Shown here piece after piece: positions 28,921-40,738 of a stretch of 64,000 nucleotides of DNA. How positions within the stretch are numbered: position 1 is the first letter of the stretch; each line of letters opens with the position of its first letter. Made by a program: the position numbers and the translations under genes. The stretch covers positions 3,348,001 through 3,412,000 of the forward strand of contig QUOL01000001.1 of assembly GCA_009761415.1 (NCBI GenBank), written 5' to 3'. The notes beneath the pieces were generated by a model that was not told where the DNA came from, made no database searches, and was given only the letters and a program-made list of their open reading frames with translations. Origin of the DNA: Sarcomyxa edulis (Eukaryota > Basidiomycota > Agaricomycetes > Agaricales > Mycenaceae).

Positions 28921-30762
28921 ATGCCCTCAGTAGTAGATGGGGTATCTCCTTCAGCGTTTAAACTCCAGCATTCTTCACCTCTAGATACCCTCGTACGAAG
29001 GACTTCGTCTCGTCGAGTGAATGCGGCCGCAAGTTCAGCTCAAACATCCTCTCATTCCTCGTATACTCAATCTTCACCCTATGTATCCAACCAACACCTC
29101 TCGACCCCTCCCAAAGGACAAGATTCATATCAGCAGCGTCCACCCGTTTCCCCGCTGTTGCATAGTCACTTTGGCCGCAGTTCCGTCGCGACCGCGTCGT
29201 CCGGTGACGAGAACTCGTACTTGGGAGCAAGGGCATCGACGTCGTCGTCTTCTCCAGGTGAATACAGCCAGGAATTGGAGTACCGATATTACGACGATGA
29301 TAGTATGTATTCCGAAAACTCAATGGCCACACCGGCATTGCGAGACTCGTGGCAATCCTCACGATCCTCGCAAACCGTCAAGGCAGGTCACCCCGAAGAA
29401 CGGAGTAACCAGGATAGGAACTATGATAGGAATCCTGGCATAGACCCTGTCTCATCGATGCCTACAGTGCTCATTTCATCTCCTATACCGGATCACAGCC
29501 CCCGGGCAGGTAAAGCTCCTATTACTGGAGCGGTCCCTGCCAACTTCTCGCGCCCAGTGAGACCTCCGCAACAATCTCCAGCTCTCCCACCCGAAGACCA
29601 GAAACGGCGCGTACTAGAGCGAAATACCCGTCATCCTTCATCATCCAACCTATCCGCATCGCCATCTTCATCCCAGTTTCAATCCAATCAGTCTGTTTAC
29701 CCCCTTGGGCGTGATCAATCTTTTCATAAGACCGAAGGTTCATCAGCATCCTCGCAAAGAGCACCCAGTCCCGCGTCTCGTCCTGATCCGTCACATATAG
29801 CCTTGATTCCATCCATGTACAACTCCAATGCGTCATCATTGGCCCCTGGAGCGCTAAACGCAAAACATCCCTCTACGGCTAGGTCTCCATCACCCACCAG
29901 CGTCTATTCTGATTATTCGTTCTACCAGTTGGACAGTGCAACACCCTCTCCTACTGGTAATTTCCCTCCTGGTATAACAGGTCCGAATAATCGTGCCCGG
30001 GAGTCTCAACATACACGACCACCACAATCTCCTTTACCAGCGCCACCAACCAATACCCCTTCAACACCGCAACAATACCTGCAACTTGGAATCCAGCACC
30101 ACGAAGCTAATCGTCTCAAGGAGTCGGCTATATGTTTTGAGAAGAGTGCCAAGGAACAAGGTGGATGTGGCGTTGGCATGCTTATGTGGGGTATGACTTT
30201 GAGGCACGGTTGGGGATGCGAGAAAGATGAGAAATTGGGCTTCAAATGGTTGACCAAGGCTGCAGAGAGTGCTGTAGGTGATCTTGAGAATGCCCGAGTG
30301 GGTGGTGGTTTAGACTCGTCCGCCGTCAAGGTATGTAAAGCCCCTAACTTTCTTGGAAATGGTCCATTGACCGCAAAATCCATCACAGTCGGAATTGGTG
30401 CTTGCGATCTATGAGGTCGGCCAATGTTTCTTCCAGGGTTGGGGTGTTCCCAAGGATCAGAAGATGGCCGTGGTACGCAATTTCGTAGCTCTGCACGTAG
30501 ATCGGGCTAATCTCTAAATCAGAGCTATTACACTGTCGCGGCTAAACTGGGTGATGCGGATGCTCAGAGTGACTTGGGCTTCTGTCTCGCTAGCGGAAAG
30601 GGTTGCAAGAAAGACCGTAAAGAGGCAGCAAAGTGGTATCGGGCAGCTGTCAGTAATCCGCTACGTTTTATGTTCTCCTCTTTGCTCACTTGTCATACAC
30701 AGGTTGCCCAAGGTGCTAGCGATATTGGCTTGGCCTGGATTTACAAGGAAAAGTTCCAATAG
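28921..30762 (+). CDS. Sel1-repeat protein of the Nif1/Dsf2 (Chs4-like) type
   Basis: I start at 28921 (MPSVVDGVSPSAFKLQHSSP), the first ATG in frame. About 370 residues of Ser/Pro/Gln-rich, disordered sequence precede a block of Sel1-like helical repeats: YLQLGIQHHEANRLKESAIC, FEKSAKEQGGCGVGMLMWGM, and, after introns near 30330-30387, 30472-30521 and 30650-30701, AIYEVGQCFFQGWGVPKDQK, DAQSDLGFCLASGKGCKKDR and QGASDIGLAWIYKEKFQ with the stop at 30760-30762. Sel1 repeats are protein-binding solenoids. The sequence resembles fission yeast Nif1, an inhibitor of the Nim1/Wee1 pathway, and budding yeast Dsf2, rather than chitin synthase activator Chs4, though all share this repeat type. It is probably a cytoplasmic scaffold at cell ends or the division site. 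Confidence 0.8.
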
Positions 30763-31089
30763 CTACTAACCAAGGCATGAGCTTATTTATTTCACCTTCT
30801 CACTTGTATCCTATTATACCTGTCAATAGTCTATGCTCGTCGTATTTCGTTTCGCGTGTGACATCTGTTGGCAGATTGCAGAGCAAGATCTCCAGCACTG
30901 GATGGGAATCCATCGAGCCCATGCCAACTGGGGCGAATGTCGAAGAGATTCGACTGGAAAGTGTAATGGGGCTCTCCCCTGGGGCTCGGACGTTCGTAGA
31001 GCCCACAGACGGTATGCATGCACGAATCTGCAGATACACTTGTATAAAACTTCAGAGAGGTCTCAAAATCGTCGGTTATCGAGCGTACC
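30763..31089. other. Convergent 3' region
   Basis: This 0.33 kb between the ends of the Sel1 gene (+) and the LSM gene (-) should hold both terminators. ORFs on both strands overlap and have no domain. Confidence 0.45.
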
Positions 31090-31440
31090 TTATATGTATT
31101 GCCCATCTCGAGGTCTTTCGTCGTGAGCTCTTTGTGCCTCGGCCTTGACCACCAACTTCCATGGTATCATCACCTGTCCCACAAAACGTCCCTCTGGATG
31201 ATTATTGCCAGCATCGAAACGATATTCTTCCGTGTTGACCAGCAGGATGTTAAGTTTCGCGTCGGTGCCTACAAACATGCCGATGAATATACGGCCGTCC
31301 TGTGCAAATACACGAAGGGTTTGACGAAGGAGTGATTTGAGACGATGCAATGCTGGACTTGGGTTGTATAATGGACGTATGAGAGGAGGCATGCTAGCTG
31401 AACCAGGAAAGACGAGACTTGGAATTGTGGATGAAGACAT
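31090..31440 (-). CDS. LSM-domain protein, probable NatC auxiliary subunit (Naa38-like)
   Basis: Single-exon minus-strand ORF. I start at 31440 (MSSSTIPSLVFPGSASMPPL); the frame is open to 31524 but the first codons there are unlikely. The Sm fold reads LLRQTLRVFAQDGRIFIGMF, VGTDAKLNILLVNTEEYRF and GRFVGQVMIPWKLVVKAEAQ, with the Sm1-type D-G-R...G and L-N-I-L-L block. The C-terminus is short and charged (HDERPRDGQYI). The pattern fits Naa38/LSMD1, the third subunit of the NatC N-terminal acetyltransferase, better than a spliceosomal LSM protein, but I cannot exclude another LSM paralog. Its start lies 69 bp from the divergent DPM1 start. Confidence 0.75.
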   Translation of the reverse strand: MSSSTIPSLVFPGSASMPPLIRPLYNPSPALHRLKSLLRQTLRVFAQDGRIFIGMFVGTDAKLNILLVNTEEYRFDAGNNHPEGRFVGQVMIPWKLVVKAEAQRAHDERPRDGQYI

Positions 31441-32595
<1,155 letters not shown>

Positions 32596-32678
32596 TCAAT
32601 GATGTCATTCCGCATACACCCAGCCAGCCCCGCATATAGTCAGCTCTCCAGCCCTATTCTTCTTCACTTAAGCCCATC

Positions 32679-33581
32679 ATGAGTCTCCTACAAGATGTCT
32701 TGCGCTCAACAGCCGATTCGTTGGCCATCGAAAACAGACTCAACGGCGCACATTTCTCAGCCAGACCACCCCCGATCGACAGAGACGATTCAGACGACGA
32801 ACTCGTCAATGTCGTGAGTCAGCACGTTTCCACTGTCCACTCACATCGCTCACTTTAGTGTCAGGTCTCGCTTCCCGGTACACCAGCTCGCACCCGCCCA
32901 TCATCACCCACTAGGGGTGTAGGCGCCGCCGCACGTCCGATACCTGGCCCTTTACATCTACGAGCAACATCACGAACCGATCCTCTCAAAGCCTTACCAA
33001 CAGAGATATCTCAACGAATATTCACGACTCTGTCCATCAAAGACCTGGCCAAATGCGCGCGGGTCTCGAAGAAATGGAATAGAAGTCAGACAATAAATTA
33101 TGGTGCGTAATACGATGTCTCTATATGCTCTCGCGTTTACGCTGCTGTATAGTCTGGTTTCAGCGTTATAGAAAAGAGAACTTTCAGGACGCTAGTCTAC
33201 CACCGGGGAAATGGACAAAACGAGAATCCAAACAGAACTGGGTATGTTGCACAACTAAGTCCATCTCCACCACCGACTCACCTCTCACGATAGCGTCTTC
33301 TCTATCTGCAACCGACCAACGGTCGCGCATCCACCACCGACGTCGGCGGCTTCCGTAGCTCCGGCTACTCTTCTCCTAGCATCTCGAGTTCAGGATACCA
33401 AACACCGAAAGAATTAAAAGAAGAGAAATGGAGACAGGAAGCGGAAACTGCAGCAAAGCCAGGAAAACTCGAAATGAGAGGAATGTACAAGGAGCTTGGC
33501 GGAAGAAAAGTCAGAGGAAAGGGCAAATTAGGAGCAGGTGGTGTTCGGGATAGGGGTGGATGGGATGATGGAGGCGATTGA
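32679..33581 (+). CDS. F-box protein
   Basis: Three-intron gene starting MSLLQDVLRSTADSLAIENR and ending GGVRDRGGWDDGGD at 33579-33581. After a disordered leader (SLPGTPARTRPSSPTRGVG) comes LKALPTEISQRIFTTLSIKD and LAKCARVSKKWNR, a clear F-box, then VWFQRYRKENFQDASLPPGK and WTKRESKQNW. The C-terminal tail is Lys/Arg/Glu-rich. The F-box would bind Skp1 in an SCF ubiquitin ligase; no substrate-binding repeats are visible. The gene starts only 83 bp after the DPM1 stop on the same strand and is the last recognisable host gene before the repeat-rich half. Confidence 0.85.
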
Positions 33582-34319
33582 GAGACATGCCAGTTTTGGA
33601 ACAGACTTTACCTTCAAGAAGGTTTCCGGAGACCCATGGTCTTAGTCGGCGGTCGCCCAGCAAAACACTCTGTTCGGCTGTCGCCGCAATAGCCGAACGT
33701 CTCGTAAATACACATTTTGTAATTGCATCCTGCACAGGGCAAACCCGCGAAATATGCTGGCGCAATAGTCCTGGAAATTCAATAGTCTCCAAAATTCAGC
33801 CGCGGATAGGTGTCGTGATGAATCACGTTCTCGCTGACAGCCGTAGCTTGCTCCTGGTAGACAGGGCAATTACAGGTTTAGTCAGGCTCCTAAAACCAGC
33901 CTCGGCTAAATTCCTGAACACGTTAGTGGAAGGTCTTTGAGGTCCTGAATTTTTGGCGCTTAACGGTAGTCTGGATCATCTGTCATACCCTTTACCGTAA
34001 GTCAAAAATCGTGACTTACACGTGATCGACCAAATACAACCACCTTTTTTGACGCGTCGCGTCAGGTCGCGTCTCCCTCCCTTCTCGCATGTCCTAGTCG
34101 ACCAATACCCTTGTATATGCACATAAAACTCTTAAATTATTGTCATGACCCCTTCGTCTCACTACCGTTGCGAGTATAAGTCTCCAAATGAGCTTAATGC
34201 TGCTCAGCCAACTCTCTTGTCTGCCGACTCTTCGCATTCTCTTCCAACTCCAGTCATTCCCCCTCGAGCCAACAATAATACCTTATCAGAGCCTCAAGAT
34301 ACTTCTTGAACCTCGAGTA
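33582..34319. other. Boundary into repeat-rich DNA; no supported gene
   Basis: This stretch has a 120-codon ORF on the plus strand (33578-33940) with no domain. A small palindrome GTAAGTCA...TGACTTAC lies at 33998-34020. A short open stretch from 34145 (MTPSSHYRCEYKSPNELNAA) ends at a stop just before the solo LTR and may be a gene fragment. Confidence 0.4.
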
Positions 34320-34487
34320 TGTGGGGATTTGTGCTAAAGAACTCTGCCTTATTTCGCTTTCAGCCACTTTACTTGTTTACTATTGTTTACTTCAGATGAC
34401 TTAGCCTTCCCTGGAGTCAGCTCACTGCTCTTTATCTTTGACAGTGAAGCTCGACTCCAGTGCTCTCTGAAGTGTCTCCCTTCAATA
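34320..34487 (+). repeat. Solo LTR of the copia family (short form)
   Basis: 168 bp matching the 226 bp LTR of the copia element at 44740, from TGTGGGGATTTGTGC to CTCCCTTCAATA. It lacks one copy of an internal repeat unit (about 58 bp). The five bases on each side (GAGTA and TAGTT) do not match, so no target duplication is seen. Confidence 0.85.
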
Positions 34488-34840
34488 TAGTTTGCAATCA
34501 CAACTGACTTTCAACAGGATCATTCAACAAGCACAGCCCATCCATACTCATCCAACAATGACAAGCATCTCAGGCCACTTCTGGTCATCCACAATACCAC
34601 GCCCACAGAGAGGAAGTGCCAAGTTCTCACGATCACATGTCACCGGAAGAAAGAAACCCCCCAAACTTAGAACCCAGACACTAAAGTGTCCAGGCACACG
34701 TACCCAACTTGTACCATGCTTTGACTGTGCTGTACCAGGACAATTGGCTTGAGGAAGTTATTAAGAAGAGGTTTTACATGTATAGAAAAATGTAGACCAT
34801 GTAGACTAATGTCCTATCCTGTACATCAATAAGTTCCAAG
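34488..34840. other. Repeat-flank region; no supported gene
   Basis: An 86-codon plus-strand ORF (34492-34752) contains KCPGTRTQLVPCFDCAVPG but no recognised domain. Confidence 0.4.
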
Positions 34841-35147
34841 TCAACTTTTCCAAGTGTGTTTTGTACCTGCGCGGGAAGCACATGATTTGCATGTATAATC
34901 TCTCAGAATCAGCTCTAACTCTACACAATCAGAGTGTGGTGAGTGGAGAGGCACATTTGTGGCAGGATATAAGACTTACCCAATGTGTTTCACACCCCGC
35001 TTTCTTGCATTCAATAGCCTTTCGGTGCTCCTCAGATACCACGACCCCGCATAGACACTCCGAGTCGGCATCATGAGCTTTACATTTGCGTGGACAAGGG
35101 TGAGTTTGAGAAGACACATTTGAGTTTGGATTGTCCGAGTCTGTCAA
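34841..35147 (-). pseudogene. PHD-like zinc-finger fragment, probably transposon-associated
   Basis: The minus-strand exon (start around 35138) reads HPCPRKCKAHDADSECLCGV and HRKAIECKKAGCETHW. A GTAAGT donor follows and the next exon (34841-34910) continues LELILRDYTCKSCASRAG to a stop at 34841-34843. Together these give a Cys4-His-Cys3-like PHD finger: C-x-C, C-x4-C, H-W and C-x2-C. Upstream, the sequence SRLSNPGAKISSWFDEHITA (about 35180-35260) looks like an earlier exon, but the join would need a 25 bp intron, which is too short. I therefore read this as a decayed gene. Similar PHD-like fingers occur in agaricomycete transposon-associated proteins. Confidence 0.5.
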
Positions 35148-35901
35148 TTGAGGAGGTTATAGTACGGATGTATTTGAAGCTGTGATGTGTTCATCAAACC
35201 AGCTGCTGATTTTGGCACCTGGGTTTGAAAGACGAGACATTGAAGTAGGTTGAGAGCTGCAAGTATTGGGTTCAATCATCTGCTACACAACACTAGATCA
35301 GCAGGGCACAAGAAATCTCATGTAATCAATTTGATGTTAACATACCATCATAGACCATCAAAGTCACTTTTGGTAGCGGTGTAGGGACATATAAAGTTAT
35401 CCACTGAACGCTGCCTCAGATGTGTCTTTTACAGCAGGATCCAGATATGGTTCAAAATAGGGTTTTATAGGGGGATTCGTGCTCTGTACACGCTTCAAAG
35501 CTGTAGAGGTGTCTGAAAAGCTGTCTGACAAGGTCACATAAAGAATCTCAAGCCCAATGCCTGAACTTACCTACCTGCTCGGTGTATTGAAGTTTTGATC
35601 CGGCACCCCCTTTCTTGAAGCATAAAAGAATTAAACCATCTGGATCAAGCTTATTCTTGAAGCGCACCATAGCAAGTTGAATATATATGTATTCATCACA
35701 GGCACAGTGGTTCTAATTGACCTTGTGCCTCAAATTGGACTCATGCCTCTAATAGTCAAATTTTTCTTATACTGGTTTAAATCGAGCCTGTGCCTCAAAT
35801 ATTTTGCTGCTTCAATTCGAACACAGCGCTAGATCCACGCACAAGTTCGAATCAAGTGTGTGCCTCAAATTGAGCTTGTGCTTCAAATTGATGATGTGCC
35901 T

Positions 35902-35993
35902 CGGACTAATCATGTGATTTGATGACGTGCAAACAAGTGTATGTTTTGGAGAGTACACTCGTTCGCACGTCATCGAACCACGTGATTAGTCCA
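35902..35993. repeat. Long imperfect hairpin (foldback)
   Basis: Arms of about 38-40 bp start GGACTAATCATGTGATTTGA and return as ...CACGTGATTAGTCC, with a loop of about 14 bases. The pairing is imperfect. It could be a foldback or MITE remnant, or the hairpin of a mobile element end. Confidence 0.6.
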
Positions 35994-36279
35994 AGTGCGC
36001 GCCTTTACGCAGGTTTGAATACCGACCGTGCATATATTTTATAATATTTTTGCAGACACCCTTTTCCATCACAGTTGCGCTTGAATCAAGCACAACTGCG
36101 ATATGGTTCATCAAACATGAACTGTTACTCTGCAGTGTCAAAGCTCATGCCCTGGATTGGAAAGGAATTTATTTGACAACAAATGCAGCAAAAATGCAGG
36201 TAAATGTAAAATGATCAGGCCCTGTGAATGAACATAGATTGAAAGTGGAAATGGCAATAAACATGCCCTACATCTCAGT

Positions 36280-36432
36280 ATTCCCTGTTTTCTCAGTGTA
36301 TCTCAGTGTTTCTCAGTGTCTTCTCCAGGTTTTCTCAGGTGTTTTCTCGGTGTTTTCTCCCAATTTATCTGAGTTTTCTCGGTGTTTTCTCAAGGGTTTT
36401 CTCATCGTTTTCTCAAGGGTTTTCTCAGCTTT
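36280..36432 (+). repeat. Degenerate TTTTCTCxGTG minisatellite
   Basis: About a dozen variants of a 10-15 bp unit built on TTTTCTC (TTTTCTCAGTG, TTTTCTCGGTG, TTTTCTCAAGGG). Open frames in it are low-complexity Phe/Ser/Val translations and not genes. Confidence 0.7.
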
Positions 36433-37139
36433 GCTGTCCGCCCATCAGACAGATTATATATTTTCCGACATCTGGGAGTTATTCAGTATGTTGTACACAC
36501 GTCAATACTTATGGTCCCAATACAAGGGAAAGCACATTGTCTGCACAGCCAGATAACCGCCCGGTCAACCTTAGCACTCTCCGAGGATAAAAATTCCGTC
36601 GAAACTAAAGTATGTTTGTGTTGTGTTCCTACTCCTTGTCGATCCTCAGTTCTTATAGGGACCAAAATTCCTTGGAGGAATACCACCGCACCAAAAACAA
36701 ACTGTTCTGAAAGTAAGACTTCATTCAATTTGCAATGTGATTGTCTGATCACCTCTGGTTTAGCAAGGATTGTGTCTCTTCATTACCTCCTACAGAAGAC
36801 ACCCATCCTACCGTCAAAATGGCTACCATAGACAAACTTACCTTGGGCTCTCCAGCTGGTACTTTACTTTCAGAAAGTATTGTACAGTGGATTGAACAGC
36901 TTGTGGAGACAATTTGTGCTTGGATGTTCACCTACAGACTTGGAACCTGTTAGTTGCCTGTTTCTGTTTCAGAGTATCTGCTGAACTTACGTCTCAGCTA
37001 TTTTGCTGATCTCCATAATGGAACATTCCAAGGTTTATTGCAGTGCTCGAGCGGTAGAAGAGTGGCTGAGAGGAGCCACTCAGCTCAGCAAAAATGTGGA
37101 TGTCGGACAGTTGGGCCAAAATGTATGAGGCAGGTCTTA

Positions 37140-37224
37140 CAGCAGTTCCGCCAAATAATGACAATGATTGATTTTTTAATTTTGAGAATTTTCAATCCAA
37201 ATGAGGAAATTTGTTGCTTTTGCC
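37140..37224 (+). repeat. Left TIR of the Tc1/mariner-type element
   Basis: 85 bp, identical to the reverse complement of 40654-40738. Confidence 0.92.
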
Positions 37225-37295
37225 CGTCACGCCCAAGTCCCGGGCCTTTTGCTCTCGCCTCACACGCTCTCAGTCGTTCGTTTGTATCCTCAACT

Positions 37296-39182
37296 ATGCC
37301 CAATGCTACCCCGTCAGACGAGGAAGCTCTCCCTGAGATGTCAGTGGCTGAAGATCTCCGTGAATCACTCAAGATGGCTGTCGAGGCACGCCCCAGTTGT
37401 ATGTCAATTCACAGTTCTCAGTTTCGAATCTCTACAGACTCTACTAGCTCGACTGATTGCAATTCTTTCATAGGTAGCAAATTCCTTGTAATGAGTCCAG
37501 GTCTAATTGCCCTGAGGAACAAACAGAAGGCTGCGAAAGATCGCGCAAAGAACAGGAAGATTGCAACAAAAAAAATCAAAGTGAAAGTTGCTTCCACCAC
37601 TCCTGCCATGAGCTCCTCCCAACCCACCTCTCAACCGTCTGTCTCATCCACCTCTCTCGGAAAACAAAAGGCTGTTACTGTCGATACAGATGTGATTGAC
37701 ATTGACTCCGAAAACGACTTCGACGAACTTGCACTCGAGAATCCCAAACCGAAGAAGAAATCCAAAGGCACTACCACTCCTATTCCTGTCTCTATCCCTG
37801 TCTACATCAACATTGTTGGACCAGCATCTAAAGTTCTAGTCAAAGGTAAAGCAACACCACCTGTTGTACTTCGTCGTGGTCCATGCCTTCTCGATACATC
37901 AACTGCCAACTTTGACACTCTCCTCGTCCTCATCTCCGAGAATGCACCATGCCCCAAATCCCATATTGTTCAAGCAAAATTGACCTGGAAGTTCGACAAA
38001 CCAGCTAACAGTGTCCAAAACCCTATCGTACACGAAGTTGGTTTTTGTGTCATGGCCGACGCAGCCGCCGCGAAGAAGAAAGACAATTCTATCACCATCG
38101 AGATGCCACAGCCAAAACAGCCGGATGATTATGTGGTATGTTCTTTTGTCTATTCATCTACAAATCTGACGAGCTACACCTTCTATAGCCATGGGTGAAA
38201 ACCAAAACTGTAAATGTACACGAAGACCAAATCTTTCCGTACAATGAAATGATACCCGAGGCCGCACCAACTTCGATACGCCAACAACAGGTAAGCCTCC
38301 CTTTGTAAATCGTTCAGGATAGATGCTGATGCGCATATATGACCAGGTCTCTCTGAATCAAACTTCGGGAGCATCACAAGAGCTCGTTCGAGAGCGTTAC
38401 CCTGTTGGAAATAATCCCCTTTATCCTGGTATACGCGTATACACGGAAGACTCCACTAAGGTTGCTAATCCTCGTTCTTGGGAGCTCACCGATACACAAG
38501 TACAGATATGGGGTGTTCATTTAGTAAGCATATACTTACTTCGAGATCTCTATCCGTTATTTGGCTACTGATACTATCTAATAGGCTGCTGGGAGAACTA
38601 CTCTTGATGAACCACCAACCTCTATCCACTTCAGCGATGCACAGAAAATCAAATCTGGTCGCGCCGTTCGAGCTTCCGAATCCACTATTGTCCCACCCAT
38701 TGCGGCTATTGAGTCTATTGTTTCTCCCACCATTCCTACCGCAGCTCCTCTTATTCTACGACTGATTCTCTACTTCAGCAACTGCTCATCATGCAGTTTC
38801 AACAGCAACAACAACAATTTCAACTGCACCCACATCAATATCAGCCCTTCCCTCCTCTCGTTCCTGCACCTGCACCTGCACCAGCCACACCCGCTTTACC
38901 ACCACCTGTAGCACCAATTGCTTTGGCGCCAGCATCTCCGCAAAAAACCAATCTTCTTCGGCCGGTCTCTATTTCTGAATTTTGTACACGTTAAATGTCT
39001 CCGACACCGATAAAGGACGCCTCGAAACTCTCAAATTTGAGCCTGGAGATGAGTATCTTGAGAAGCTTGGAAGAGAAGATTGGGGAGATAAAGGAGTCGG
39101 CTTTACGGCTCTTGGATGGGCCCGCTTATTGGGGAAAAATCGTCAGTTTCTCAAAGATGTAAAGAAAGGAGAGTGGGTCTAA
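37296..39182 (+). CDS. Passenger gene of unknown function inside the Tc1/mariner TIRs
   Basis: The start is 37296 (MPNATPSDEEALPEMSVAED), just inside the left inverted repeat. The first exon reaches 38135 with LIALRNKQKAAKDRAKNRKI, a basic KKIKVKV stretch, acidic DVIDIDSENDFDELALENPK, a KPKKKSK nuclear-signal-like run and TANFDTLLVLISENAPCPKS. Introns at about 38136-38189, 38290-38345 and 38524-38584 keep the frame through PWVKTKTVNVHEDQIFPYNE, YPVGNNPLYPGIRVYTEDST and TTLDEPPTSIHFSDAQKIKS. A Gln/Pro-rich segment (FQQQQQQFQLHP) and a last block GDEYLEKLGREDWGDKGVGF then GWARLLGKNRQF end at 39182. Two joins near 38720 and 38985 need a one-base frame change or unseen introns. I recognise no domain. 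The protein looks nuclear and may assist transposition, or it may be a captured host gene. Confidence 0.6.
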
Positions 39183-39452
39183 TGTTTCCGAGTTTTTCCT
39201 TGCATCATGTCTCTCTGTTGCAGTCGTTCGCATTCACATTCGAGTTCTGTAGTTTTTGTTGTCTCAATCAGCTTTTCGTCGTCTTTCTGTTTTGTTGTCC
39301 AACCGCATAGTACTCTGTAGTATTTCACAATCATATCGCGCATTCACCAGCGACTGATGCCAGCAATCATTGTAAGTCACACTCGTATGCAGTCTACTAT
39401 TATAGTACAGGTCAATCTGACTTCTCGATGTTCATTCAGGACCGTCCCAGGC

Positions 39453-40611
39453 CTAATCTACATAGCCTGCATGCCGAAACCATCCTTCCGCCATTTCTCC
39501 AGTAATACACCCACATGCTTCTAGCAAAACTGCAATTGGATCCTCTGCATCTCTGATAATCTGTCCGTGGCGCCTGAGATACACTTTTACTGTGAGATCA
39601 TATATATAAGCATACAAAAGATAGTCACGGTGAAAGTCGGGACTTACAAGTGCTGAAAGACTCCTCAATTGGGTTCAGGTCCGGGCAATACAGAGGAAGG
39701 TACGATAGCAAGCAGCCTGATATACGAGAACCATCGTTGAGCTCGTCAAATCTGAGAGATGGAGGTACACGGACCTGAAGCTTGAACAAGATCCGCAAGT
39801 GCAGTATTATGATGTATACGGCAGTTGTCGAGAACGAGAACACTTCTGTTGTCTGGATATGGGCCATACGGGGTAGCTATTGGTTGTTTATATGAGTGAC
39901 TTGATGGAGAATACAAAGAGAAACTCACCACATCTTCGGCAACAAAATTGTAGAAGTCAAACGAGTCTAATGACCCAGGTATTACTCGAGTCGCAATATA
40001 TCCAGTCTTAGCGATGGCAGCTACTATCGAGAAGCGCTCTCCCCTCACAAACACATCAACAAAATCTGCCCGTTCTCCAACAGATGCCAAACCATATCGA
40101 CGAGTGGTGGTAGACGAGCGGTGGTGTGGTCGTTCTTCGCTGCCTCGTCAAGAAAAATGAATTGATCACCGGTGCCGTTGAAGAGGTCTCGATCTGCAAG
40201 GTTGGCCTTCCAATCTGCTCTCAATTCTTAGTCACGTTCTCGGGCTATTTTGTGGAGAAGTTTGCGGGTAAGACCTGCTTGCTGAAGATTTTCTTGGAGT
40301 GCCGAGACAGAAATGGCAATATCGTGATGAATAGCAAGCCACCAGCAGAGTTCGTCAAGGTATGTGTCTGGACCACGATTGTAGACTTCTTTGATGGCAG
40401 TAAGAACAGCCCTGGTGATGATTCGGGTACGTCCTCGGAGAGGTGAGGGTGGGCGGACAGGAGTGCCAAGCTCTTCGAAAATGTTCCGCCATCGATAGAG
40501 GCTGGACAGTGAGACGCAGAGAGTTTTACAGATGTCCGTTTCTTCCCAGCCAAGGTCCCAAAGACATAGGGCTGTTTCTTTCATGTCACGACTAATATGA
40601 CGGAAGCCCAT
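39453..40611 (-). pseudogene. DDE_3-type Tc1/mariner transposase, broken
   Basis: Minus-strand gene starting MGFRHISRDMKETALCLWDL at 40611, with an N-terminal helix-turn-helix (DICKTLCVSLSSLYRWRNIF). The catalytic core carries DQFIFLDEAAKND (first Asp), SVLVLDNCRIHHNTALADLV (second Asp) and PDLNPIEESFSTCK (Glu), with 34 residues between the second Asp and the Glu (DD34E). It ends MAEGWFRHAGYVD at 39453-39455. Introns split it after AEDV, after LVQAS and after FSTCK. An in-frame TAA follows IARERD (about 40233), and the frame changes between 40090 and 40130, next to an imperfect CGTCTACCACCACTCGTC repeat. The transposase is therefore probably inactive, while its inverted repeats remain perfect. 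Confidence 0.85.
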
Positions 40612-40653
40612 TGAGAATTGGATGGATATGAACGAACGAACGAGAACGTGTGA

Positions 40654-40738
40654 GGCAAAAGCAACAAATTTCCTCATTTGGATTGAAAATTCTCAAAATT
40701 AAAAAATCAATCATTGTCATTATTTGGCGGAACTGCTG
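40654..40738 (-). repeat. Right TIR of the Tc1/mariner-type element
   Basis: 85 bp perfect inverted copy of the left end, followed by TA. Confidence 0.92.

Larger units (their letters stand above)
35148..37137. other. Repeat-rich region with a hairpin and a T-rich minisatellite
   Basis: This 2.0 kb lies between the zinc-finger relic and the mariner element. It includes repeated TGTGCCTCAAATT words (about 35720-35900), a long hairpin and a tandem TTTTCTC-type repeat listed separately. A short coding-like stretch (about 37045-37110, ARAVEEWLRGATQLSKNVDV) ends where the mariner element is inserted and may be a piece of an older gene. Confidence 0.45.

Noticed and set aside
36224..36590. Overlapping plus-strand ORFs rich in Phe, Ser and Val
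   Set aside because: They translate the TTTTCTC tandem repeat in several frames.
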